From Patescibacteria group bacterium (GTDB taxonomy: Bacteria; Patescibacteriota; Microgenomatia; Daviesbacterales; UBA10151), in assembly GCA_018817205.1 (NCBI GenBank), contig JAHIUE010000072.1, positions 1-11,860 on the forward strand: a DNA stretch of 11,860 nt. The letters are read 5' to 3'. Below are positions 5,932 through 11,630 of this stretch, piece after piece; position 1 is the stretch's first letter, and each line of letters begins with the position of its first letter. The notes beneath the pieces are model-generated. The model had not been told where the DNA came from and made no database searches. It saw only the letters and a list, made by a program, of their open reading frames with translations. The translations under genes were made by a program, and so were the position numbers.

Positions 5932-6468
5932 ATGCCTAAATTAAACCAGCGTGGAGTTACCCATATCTTCTTGATAGTTTTCCTTCTGGCAGGTCTTGCT
6001 GTAGCAGTCTATTTAGTCCAGCAAAAAACCAATATCTTCCCCAGAGCTTCGGTTTCAGGTCCGATTTCCTCACCCGCCCCAAGTGTTCCCGTTCCTGTCA
6101 GTGGAGGAGAACCCGGACAAACAGAAACTGTAGTTAGACCACCTTCCGATGTAATCAGTTTTAATGTTTCTCCCAATGCCAGTTGTTCATTTAATAATTT
6201 AACAGCTTCTGTAGTGTCCGTTGCTTGGTTGCCTGTTATGCCACCAATTAACAAAGCGGAACTAGATGTTGGCACAGGCTTAAATGGTGAGCCTGATATT
6301 AGAATTAAAGAAATTAAACCTGATGAAACTATAACTTATGCTCCAGTTGGCTTTTCTGGTACTCCTGAAATAGTTCCCGGCCAAAAATACTATATCAGGC
6401 TTTATAATGGGCAATACAGCGAGATACAATCATTTACTATTCCTTCCTGTATGTATTATCCCCGCTAG
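5932..6468 (+). CDS. membrane-anchored surface protein with Fn3-like domain (anchor paralogue 1)
   Basis: No enzymatic function is recognised. The 178-residue protein has a short basic N-terminus, one membrane segment (about 12-29) in the shared anchor NQRG..HIFLI...AGLAVAVYLVQQKTNI, and a P-R-A end to the anchor at 37-39. A Pro/Ser/Gly linker (about 42-70) follows, then a beta-rich Fn3- or Ig-like domain (about 72-174). Two cysteines, in NASCSF and IPSCMY, bracket this domain and could clamp it with a disulfide, which fits an extracytoplasmic location. The anchor is about 80 percent identical to that of the protein at 7539-8255, while the rest differs. RG before the hydrophobic stretch recalls a prepilin cleavage site, but the usual Glu+5 is absent. 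It lies between pgk and gap with its own promoter. Confidence 0.7.
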   Translation: MPKLNQRGVTHIFLIVFLLAGLAVAVYLVQQKTNIFPRASVSGPISSPAPSVPVPVSGGEPGQTETVVRPPSDVISFNVSPNASCSFNNLTASVVSVAWLPVMPPINKAELDVGTGLNGEPDIRIKEIKPDETITYAPVGFSGTPEIVPGQKYYIRLYNGQYSEIQSFTIPSCMYYPR

Positions 6469-6497
6469 TTTACAAATTCTTTTTATTTAGTTAATAT
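6469..6497 (+). promoter_or_regulatory. candidate leaderless promoter for gap
   Basis: TTTACA (6469-6474) and TAATAT (6492-6497) are separated by 17 bp. The -10 box ends 6 nt before the gap ATG, so the transcript should begin at or beside the start codon. The -10 match is modest (four of six). Confidence 0.45.
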
Positions 6498-6503
6498 TAA
6501 GTC

Positions 6504-7505
6504 ATGTTAAAAGTTGCAATTAATGGTTTTGGAAGAATAGGCAGGAGCGTTTTTAAGGTTGCCCTAGAAAAGCATGCTGATGCAGTTGAAATTGTAGCCA
6601 TAAATGATTTAACTTCCCCTGAGGTTTTATCCCATCTTCTAAAATATGATTCCGCTTATGGAGTCTGGAATCATGATGTAGCTTCTGATGAAAAAAGTAT
6701 CATAATAGATCAAAAGCATTATACAATATATCAAGAAAAAGAACCCAGCAATCTCCCTTGGAAAGATTTGGGGGTTGATGTAGTAATTGAATCAACCGGT
6801 AGATTTACCGATAAAGAAAGTGCAGGGCAACATATAAAAGCCGGAGCCAAAAAAGTGGTGATTTCAGCTCCCAGCAAAGGCGAAGGAATACCGACTTTGG
6901 TGTTGGGGGTCAATGCTGACAAATACCAAGGGGAGGCAATTGTTAATAATGCTTCCTGTACTACCAATTGCATTTCTCCGGTGGTTGAGGTGATGAATAA
7001 TAAATTCGGGGTGTTAAAAGCTGCCATGACTACCATTCATGCCTATACCCATGATCAAAACCTGCAGGATGGTCCGCATAAAGATTTGAGAAGAGCGCGG
7101 GCAGCTGCTTTTAATATGGTGCCGACCTCGACCGGTGCGGCCAGAGCCACTACAGAAGTTATTCCATCGCTTAAGGGTTTGTTTGATGGTATGTCTATCA
7201 GGGTGCCAATTATTGTTGGTTCAATTTCTGATATTACCTTTTTACTCAAGAAAAAAGTGACTGTGGAAGAAATAAATCAGGCTTTGACAGAGGCAGCAGA
7301 AGGGGAGCTGAAGGGAATTATGGCTGTTATTAATGAACCAATCGTATCGGCTGATATTATTGGTAGGAGTGAATCAGCCATTGTTGATCTGGGCTTGACA
7401 CAGGTTGTAGACGGAGATCTTCTTAAGATCTTTGCCTGGTATGACAATGAATATGGGTATTCTAACCGTTTAATTGAACAGGTAATTAATGTCGGCAAAG
7501 CTTGA
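6504..7505 (+). CDS. gap: glyceraldehyde-3-phosphate dehydrogenase, type I
   Basis: Oxidises glyceraldehyde-3-phosphate to 1,3-bisphosphoglycerate with NAD+ in cytoplasmic glycolysis, making the substrate of the phosphoglycerate kinase encoded upstream. The 333-residue product has normal family length. It shows the Rossmann motif NGFGRIGR (7-14), Asp35 in AINDL that favours NAD over NADP, the catalytic Cys152 in SCTTNC, His179 in TIHAYT, the HKDLRRARAAA loop and the C-terminal WYDNEYGYSNR. All catalytic residues are present. The ATG at 6504 has no Shine-Dalgarno and fits a leaderless start. Only the 178-residue surface protein gene separates it from pgk. The TGA stop overlaps the -35 box of the next gene. 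Confidence 0.98.
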   Translation: MLKVAINGFGRIGRSVFKVALEKHADAVEIVAINDLTSPEVLSHLLKYDSAYGVWNHDVASDEKSIIIDQKHYTIYQEKEPSNLPWKDLGVDVVIESTGRFTDKESAGQHIKAGAKKVVISAPSKGEGIPTLVLGVNADKYQGEAIVNNASCTTNCISPVVEVMNNKFGVLKAAMTTIHAYTHDQNLQDGPHKDLRRARAAAFNMVPTSTGAARATTEVIPSLKGLFDGMSIRVPIIVGSISDITFLLKKKVTVEEINQALTEAAEGELKGIMAVINEPIVSADIIGRSESAIVDLGLTQVVDGDLLKIFAWYDNEYGYSNRLIEQVINVGKA

Positions 7506-7530
7506 CAAGGTTAGTAATAAATGTTCTACT
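7502..7530 (+). promoter_or_regulatory. leaderless promoter for anchored protein 2
   Basis: TTGACA (7502-7507) and TCTACT (7525-7530) are separated by 17 bp, with 8 nt from the -10 box to the ATG. Both this promoter and that at 5894-5923 start TTGACAAGG and both end ATATAGATG at the start codon. Confidence 0.65.
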
Positions 7531-7538
7531 GAATATAG

Positions 7539-8255
7539 ATGAATCAAAAAGGTCTTGCCCATATATTCTTAATCCTTTTCCTGGTTGCAGGTCTTGCAGT
7601 TGCAGTTTATCTAGTCCAGCAAAAAACCAATATTCTACCTAAAGCTTATGAACAAGGAGAGACTACAACAAATTGCGAAGCCCGTGTAGTTAAATTTTCA
7701 GTTGATAGGCCATGTACAAGTGCGCCAAATGGTTTCAAAACTGCTACATATTCCTGTAAGGTAACAGTAGAAACCCAAATTACTGAAGAATTGGACAACC
7801 AAAATTTACAAAGCCTGTCTATACAGGAAGAAACCTGCAGGTCTTTGGATGACTGGGTTAGCAGGGCGAAAGACGCTTGTTGGGCTAGATGTCCGAGCTC
7901 TAATTCATCTCCTATGCCTACGCCGATTATTACTGTAAGCCCCGTACCCATATCAGCCCCTAGTGGTCCAACTGGGCTGAAGGGAATATGTAGTTATTCC
8001 CCAAGGATGCAAGCTAAACTTTCTTGGAATCCGGTGCCGGGTATTACCGAATATACTGTTTATGTGACAGATGTCTCCAAGATCAATACTGATTATGGTG
8101 TTCCTTTGCCGGATATAACGACTGCTAATACATCAATTACTATTGGTACTCACGCGGGCCATATTTACACTTGGAGCGTATCTGTGAGCAATTCGGTAGG
8201 AGGCGCAGGATCTGGCTCATCCTCTTTTGAATGTCCTCCCGCTCCCCAGCAGTAG
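7539..8255 (+). CDS. membrane-anchored surface protein, Cys-rich plus Fn3-like domain (anchor paralogue 2)
   Basis: No enzymatic function is recognised. The 238-residue product begins with the same anchor as the protein at 5932-6468 (28 of 35 positions identical over residues 2-36), including HIFLI and GLAVAVYLVQQKTNI and ending P-K-A. Residues about 44-128 form a region with six cysteines that resembles no family I recognise. A Ser/Pro linker (about 125-145) leads to an Fn3-like domain with KLSWNPVPGITEYTVYV and HIYTWSVSVSNSVG, again bracketed by cysteines (GICSYS and FECP). It is probably held in the membrane by one helix, with its disulfide-bonded domains outside the cell. No Shine-Dalgarno is seen; the start fits a leaderless promoter. 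It follows gap, just as paralogue 1 follows pgk. Confidence 0.72.
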   Translation: MNQKGLAHIFLILFLVAGLAVAVYLVQQKTNILPKAYEQGETTTNCEARVVKFSVDRPCTSAPNGFKTATYSCKVTVETQITEELDNQNLQSLSIQEETCRSLDDWVSRAKDACWARCPSSNSSPMPTPIITVSPVPISAPSGPTGLKGICSYSPRMQAKLSWNPVPGITEYTVYVTDVSKINTDYGVPLPDITTANTSITIGTHAGHIYTWSVSVSNSVGGAGSGSSSFECPPAPQQ

Positions 8256-8285
8256 TTGACAAGGGAAGGCCAATTTTGGTAAACT
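8256..8285 (+). promoter_or_regulatory. candidate promoter for the tRNA-Ala/23S unit
   Basis: TTGACA (8256-8261) begins directly after the stop codon of the preceding gene and is followed after 18 bp by TAAACT (8280-8285). It again starts TTGACAAGG. No start codon follows at leaderless distance, so it most likely serves the tRNA-Ala and 23S genes about 200 and 490 bp downstream. Confidence 0.6.
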
Positions 8286-8346
8286 CCGAGATAGTGATTA
8301 TTTCACACATGATGAGAAGCAACGCACCACAAATTTAATTCCTCCA

Positions 8347-8377
8347 GCTGGGTCCGCCCATCTGGCGGATTACCAGC
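8347..8377 (+). repeat. GC hairpin in the tRNA-Ala/23S leader
   Basis: Outer arms GCTGG and CCAGC enclose inner arms TCCGCC (8353-8358) and GGCGGA (8364-8369). The inner part resembles the 23S hairpin at 10416-10432 (ATCCGCC/GGCGGAT), including a following TTA. Confidence 0.6.
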
Positions 8378-8386
8378 GTTGTATCC

Positions 8387-8402
8387 CTCTTTTTTGAAAA
8401 CA
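8387..8402 (+). promoter_or_regulatory. boxA-like element in the rRNA leader
   Basis: The stretch CTCTTTTTTGAAAACA resembles the CTTTGAAAAC boxA of Gram-positive rRNA leaders, where Nus factors assemble against premature termination. The position, upstream of tRNA-Ala and 23S, fits. The match is approximate, and a T-run after the preceding hairpin could also act as an attenuator. Confidence 0.35.
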
Positions 8403-8406
8403 GAAT

Positions 8407-8483
8407 AGTCATCAGCTTTCAGTCATCAGTCGTCAGACTTTTGGTTTTGTCTGAAAGCTGACAGCTGAAGACTGATAGCTTTT
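8407..8483. repeat. heptamer palindrome A, before tRNA-Ala
   Basis: Eleven consecutive 7-bp units fill 77 bp. The left side uses units such as AGTCATC and AGTCGTC, the right side their near reverse complements such as AGCTGAC, with a T-rich turn near 8439-8448. The arms are about 32 bp and imperfect. The element ends 2 bp before the tRNA-Ala acceptor stem. Its units closely match those inside 23S at 10020-10096. Confidence 0.88.
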
Positions 8484-8485
8484 TA

Positions 8486-8558
8486 GGGCCGTTAGTTCAG
8501 CTGGTAGAACACTTCATTTGCAATGAAGAGGTAGGCGGTTCGAGTCCGCCACGGTCCA
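8486..8558 (+). tRNA. tRNA-Ala (anticodon TGC)
   Basis: Acceptor arms GGGCCGT and ACGGTCC include the G3-U70 pair that identifies alanine tRNA. The anticodon stem CTTCA/TGAAG holds loop TTTGCAA with anticodon TGC. D and T loops are canonical, and discriminator A is at 8558. CCA is not encoded. It is the second of the two tRNAs normally found between 16S and 23S and lies about 220 bp before 23S, flanked by heptamer palindromes on both sides. Confidence 0.97.
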
Positions 8559-8564
8559 CATAAT

Positions 8565-8634
8565 GAGTTAAGAGTGAAGAGTTATGAGTGCAGAATTTTA
8601 ATTCATAATTCTGAATTCATCACTCTGCATTCAG
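8565..8634. repeat. heptamer palindrome B, after tRNA-Ala
   Basis: Ten 7-bp units in register. The left half uses GAGTTAA-like units (also GAGTGAA, GAGTTAT), the right half AATTCAT- and CACTCTG-like units that are roughly their reverse complements. The result is an imperfect hairpin with an AT-rich centre. Units resemble the pgk arrays. Confidence 0.85.
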
Positions 8635-8671
8635 TTTTGCACTTTGAAATGTGAATACGGATGAATAGTTA

Positions 8672-8741
8672 GGGAAAAGCGGAAAGCGTAAAGGGTGAAG
8701 CGTAAGCAATTACTTTCCCCTTAACGGTTAACCCTTAACCC
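8672..8741. repeat. heptamer palindrome C, before 23S
   Basis: Ten 7-bp units in register. The left half has GCGGAAA- and GCGTAAA-type units, the right half TTAACGG- and TTAACCC-type units that pair back imperfectly. It lies 38 bp after palindrome B and ends about 40 bp before the 23S start. The sequence is unrelated to A and B, although the period and dyad layout are the same. Confidence 0.85.
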
Positions 8742-9047
8742 TAACAAAATGTATGAAGGCTAAATTAAAATAAGCCAAAAAATACTCAACATTAATGCAT
8801 ACGGTGGATGCCTTGGTCGAAAGTACCGACGAAGGACGTATTAGGCTGCGATAAGCTTCGGGGAGCTGCCAAAAAGCTTTGATCCGAAGATTTCCGAATA
8901 GGGAAACCAATCCATTTATGGATGTCTTTTACTGAATTCATAGGTAAAAGAAGGGTACAGCCCGAACTGAAACATCTAAGTAAGGCTAGGAAAAGAGAAC
9001 AAAAGTTATTCCCCCAGTAGCGGCGAGCGAAAAGGGAAAAGCCTAAA

Positions 9048-9080
9048 CCACATTCATGCGCGCAAGCGCACTGAACGTGG
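9048..9080. repeat. hairpin-family copy in 23S, with a second small hairpin in its loop
   Basis: Arms CCACATTCA and TGAACGTGG (one mismatch) enclose TGCGC-GCAA-GCGCA, itself a hairpin. Read on the minus strand it keeps the family pattern, with TTCAGT after the left arm and CATGAA before the right. It lies in domain I, downstream of the GGCGAGCGAA segment. Confidence 0.65.
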
Positions 9081-9361
9081 TGTTGCAAGGCGGACAATAT
9101 CGAGTAGTAAGGATAGTAGAAACCGCTGGAAAGCGGTGCCAAAGAAGGTGATAGCCCTGTAAACGAAATCCAAGCTACCGTAGTCCGATCCTTAAGTAAC
9201 ACAGGACACGTGTAATCCTGTGTGAATCAAGCGGGACCATCCGCTAAGGCTAAATATACTTTCGGACCGATAGTGAACTAGTACCGCAAGGGAAAGGTGA
9301 AAAGAAGAGCGAAACGCTCAGTGAAATAGTACCTGAAACCGTATGTTGTCAAGCAGTGGAA

Positions 9362-9385
9362 GTACGTTCAGTTACATGAACGTAC
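9362..9385. repeat. hairpin-family copy at a 23S helix tip (helix 25 region)
   Basis: Perfect arms GTACGTTCA and TGAACGTAC enclose loop GTTACA. It replaces the E. coli hairpin between CAAGCAGTGG and the following GCGTACC segment. The inner stem and loop match the copy at 10692-10715. Confidence 0.9.
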
Positions 9386-10002
9386 GACCGCGTGCCTATT
9401 GAAGAATGAACCGGTGAGTTACCGTTCGCCATATTAGATTAAGTCGCCTTAGGCGACGGAGTCGCAGTGAAAGCAAGGGTTAATAGCCCGTTAGTGGCGA
9501 ACGATAGACCCGAAACCGAGTGAGCTATCCATGTCCAGGGCGAAACCTGCCGAAAGGCGGGGGGAGGCCCGAACCCGTTGTTGTATCAATAACTTGGGAT
9601 GAGATGTGGTTAGAGGTGATATGCCTAACGAACTCGGAGATAGCTGGTTCTCCTCGAAATATATCTAGGTATAGCCTGAAATTTACGTGCAGGGGTAGAG
9701 CACTGGCTCGAACTTGCCCCGCTTTGCGGGGTGGTTCGATTCAAACTCCGAATACTGCACTATTATTTTCAGAGTCAGTCCGATCCGGCTAAGCGGAGCG
9801 GGCCTGAGGGAAACATCCCAGACCAACAGCTAAGGTCCCTAAATAAAGTTTAAGTGTTAAAGGAAGTCTAGTTCCTTAGACAGCCAGGAAGTTGGCTTAG
9901 AAGCAGCCACCTTTTAAAGATAGCGTAACAGCTCACTGGTCTACTACGGAGTTAGGCGCCGACAATTAATCGGGGCTAAAATTTTTACCGAAGCTTTGGA
10001 TG

Positions 10003-10019
10003 CTCGTGCTTCGCACGAG
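10003..10019 (+). repeat. first of three stacked hairpins in the 23S helix 45 region
   Basis: Perfect arms CTCGTGC and GCACGAG enclose TTC. It directly abuts the heptamer palindrome at 10020-10096. The matching hairpin on the far side, 10102-10118, has arms CTCACGC and GCGTGAG, differing by paired changes. Confidence 0.75.
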
Positions 10020-10096
10020 AGCTTTCAGTCGTCAGTCGTCAGTCGTCAGACAAAACGCATTTTGCGCTTGTCTGATAGCTGATAGCTGATAGCTGG
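10020..10096. repeat. heptamer palindrome D inside 23S rRNA
   Basis: Eleven 7-bp units fill 77 nt. The left side has AGTCGTC three times in a row, the right side TAGCTGA-type units three times, with a turn around AACGCATTTTGCG. Pairing relies on Watson-Crick and G-U pairs with mismatches. It sits downstream of the GTPase-associated centre, where E. coli has the short helix near 1160-1185, and is built like palindrome A at 8407-8483. Confidence 0.92.
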
Positions 10097-10101
10097 AGAC
10101 T

Positions 10102-10118
10102 CTCACGCGGAGCGTGAG
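10102..10118 (+). repeat. third of three stacked hairpins in the 23S helix 45 region
   Basis: Perfect arms CTCACGC and GCGTGAG enclose GGA. After it, conserved 23S sequence resumes with GGTAGAGGAGCGTTC. Confidence 0.75.
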
Positions 10119-10150
10119 TGTGGTAGAGGAGCGTTCGCCATGCAGTGAAT

Positions 10151-10168
10151 CCCCGCCGTAAGGCGGGG
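10151..10168 (+). repeat. GC hairpin with GTAA tetraloop in 23S
   Basis: Arms CCCCGCC and GGCGGGG enclose GTAA. Apart from one extra pair it equals the 16S hairpin at 30-45. A related stem occurs at 10833-10848 (TCCCCGCC, then TC, then GGCGGGA, with a bulge). Confidence 0.75.
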
Positions 10169-10415
10169 TGGAGTGTGGCGAAGTGAGAATGCCGGTATGA
10201 GTAGCGAATTAACGTGAGAAACGTTATCGCCGAATGCCTAAGGTTTCCCCGACAACGTTAATCGGTCGGGGGTTAATCGGTCCTAAGGTGAGGCCATATG
10301 GCGTAACCGATGGATTACAGGTCAAAATTCCTGTATTGAGATTGTTCTGACAAGGTTCGATGAGCCGCAAGGCCACATAGAACGCTTTCAAGGGTGAACG
10401 GAGTGGGAATAACTG

Positions 10416-10432
10416 ATCCGCCTATGGCGGAT
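10416..10432 (+). repeat. GC hairpin in 23S, second type
   Basis: Arms ATCCGCC and GGCGGAT enclose TAT and are followed by TAA. It resembles the leader hairpin at 8347-8377. Confidence 0.65.
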
Positions 10433-10498
10433 TAAATAGCAAGCAAGTAGAGATTGGTAAATCCGTTTTTATGTTTATGCGAGCTATGAATACGTAAG

Positions 10499-10523
10499 CC
10501 ACAATCAGTTTACATGATTGTGG
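10499..10523. repeat. hairpin-family copy at a 23S helix tip (helix 59 region)
   Basis: Perfect arms CCACAATCA and TGATTGTGG enclose loop GTTTACA. The outer stem and loop match the reconstructed outer hairpin at 3266-3322 apart from one compensated base pair. It replaces the short hairpin found here in E. coli. Confidence 0.9.
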
Positions 10524-10691
10524 TAAGTCAGTAATTTTCTGTTTCCAAGAAAAGACTCGTGAAGGAGAGCAGTTTTAACCGTACCATAAACCGACACAGG
10601 TGGGCGAGTTGAGTATACACAGGCGATCGGGAAAACTATCCTTAAGGAACTCGGCAACGAAAGCTGGACGTAACCTTTGGGAGATGTCCTG

Positions 10692-10715
10692 CCACGTTCA
10701 GTTACATGAACGTGG
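10692..10715. repeat. hairpin-family copy at a 23S helix tip (helix 68 region)
   Basis: Perfect arms CCACGTTCA and TGAACGTGG enclose loop GTTACA. Compared with 9362-9385, the loop and seven inner base pairs are identical and the two outer pairs differ by paired changes. Confidence 0.9.
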
Positions 10716-11045
10716 TTACAACAAAAGACGCTAAGCGACTGTTTAACAAAAACACAGGTCCCTGCTAAATCGAAAGATGATGTATAGGGGCTGACACCTG
10801 CCCAGTGCCAGTAATTTACAGCTTCAAGTGATCCCCGCCTCGGCGGGATGAGCCTGGGGTCTAAGATCTGGTGAACGGCAGCAGTAACTATGAACCGAAA
10901 GGTTGTTGTAGTTGTTAAACTTGGCTAAATGCTGGAACAACTGAAGTATCCGGTGCTAGTTGATACATTCGACTACGCTCAGTATCAATATTGAGTGAAA
11001 TCGAAATATTGACATTTGGGTTAATTTTGGGTAATACTAGAATTA

Positions 11046-11630
11046 ATGTCCAATTTAACTAAAAATGCATCCGGTGCAGTCAATCAGCAGGAAAGGCCTC
11101 AAGAAAAATGGTTAAACAAAATTCCAAATGAATTAGGTTATTATTTAGCTGGTTTTGTTGATGGGGAGGGAAGCTTTAATGTTTCATTAAGGCGAAAACC
11201 TGACTATCGAATAAAATGGCAAGTAGTATTAAGTTTCAATGTTTCGCAAAGAGACCTGACTAATTTATTAACCCTGAAAGAAGTTTTAGGCTGCGGGATA
11301 ATAAAAAAACGGAAGGATGGAGTATATTCTTTGGATATTACTACACCATCAAACGTTATATTGAAAGTGATACCATTTTTTCAAAGATTTTCTTTCAGAT
11401 CGGAAAAAGCAATTAAGAATTTTGCGATTTTTTGCAAAATTGCTGCTTTAATGAATCTGGGAAATCATAGAAATGCACAAGGATTGAAAGAAATTCTTGC
11501 TTTACGAGAAACCTTGAATCAAGGTAAGGGTAGAACAAGAAAATATTCTGAAATTGATGTGCTTAAAACTCTTGAGGAATCCTCAGAGACTATACGCCAA
11601 GGTACGTTCATGAAAACTGAACGTACATGA
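11046..11630 (+). CDS. LAGLIDADG homing endonuclease, single motif, intron-encoded
   Basis: Cuts intron-free 23S alleles at the insertion site so that repair copies the intron; the target is inferred to be the H69 sequence around AACTATAACTGTTC. The 194-residue product has one LAGLIDADG motif, LAGFVDGEG at 34-42, with Asp39 as the expected metal ligand. A basic beta-rich stretch (SFNVSLRRKPDYRIKW, then LSFNVSQRD) resembles the I-CreI/I-CeuI class, and one motif implies a homodimer. Its length is normal for that class and no frame disruption is seen, so it may be active. The last codons encode the P7, P3 and P8 strands of the intron core, so the protein's C-terminal tail is probably dictated by RNA structure. 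The start ATG at 11046 has no Shine-Dalgarno. Confidence 0.93.
   Translation: MSNLTKNASGAVNQQERPQEKWLNKIPNELGYYLAGFVDGEGSFNVSLRRKPDYRIKWQVVLSFNVSQRDLTNLLTLKEVLGCGIIKKRKDGVYSLDITTPSNVILKVIPFFQRFSFRSEKAIKNFAIFCKIAALMNLGNHRNAQGLKEILALRETLNQGKGRTRKYSEIDVLKTLEESSETIRQGTFMKTERT
11602..11626. repeat. hairpin-family copy forming intron P8
   Basis: Perfect arms GTACGTTCA and TGAACGTAC enclose TGAAAAC. The arms equal those of the 23S hairpin at 9362-9385. Read on the minus strand the loop becomes GTTTTCA, keeping the family pattern, so the element is in the opposite orientation. It is also the 3' end of the endonuclease coding region. Confidence 0.85.

Larger units (their letters stand above)
8781..10891 (+). 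rRNA. rrl: 23S ribosomal RNA, exon 1
   Basis: The 5' end is placed near 8781 by aligning ACGGTGGATGCC (8801-8812) with E. coli positions 21-32. Recognisable landmarks follow in order: the CCCAGTAGCGGCGAGCGAA segment (9013-9031), the AACAGCTAAGGTCCC stretch, the GTPase-associated centre (about 9880-9950) and the helix 69 stem strand up to TAACTAT (10885-10891). The exon is about 2111 nt against 1917 in E. coli; much of the excess is a three-hairpin insertion at 10003-10118, and several helix tips carry repeat-family hairpins. It ends in U where the group I intron begins. ORFs in other frames here are not genes. Confidence 0.97.

Noticed and set aside
8407..8741. CRISPR array
   Set aside because: Units are 7 bp with no spacers, and the arrays are palindromic as a whole. 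No cas gene is present.
8792..9202. Minus-strand ORF of 136 codons, and the plus-strand ORF at 9520-9792
   Set aside because: Both lie inside conserved 23S rRNA sequence and show no protein-like features.
9990..10130. A second intron in 23S at the heptamer element
   Set aside because: No group I or group II core and no ORF are visible; flanking helix sequence continues on both sides, so it reads as a helix expansion.
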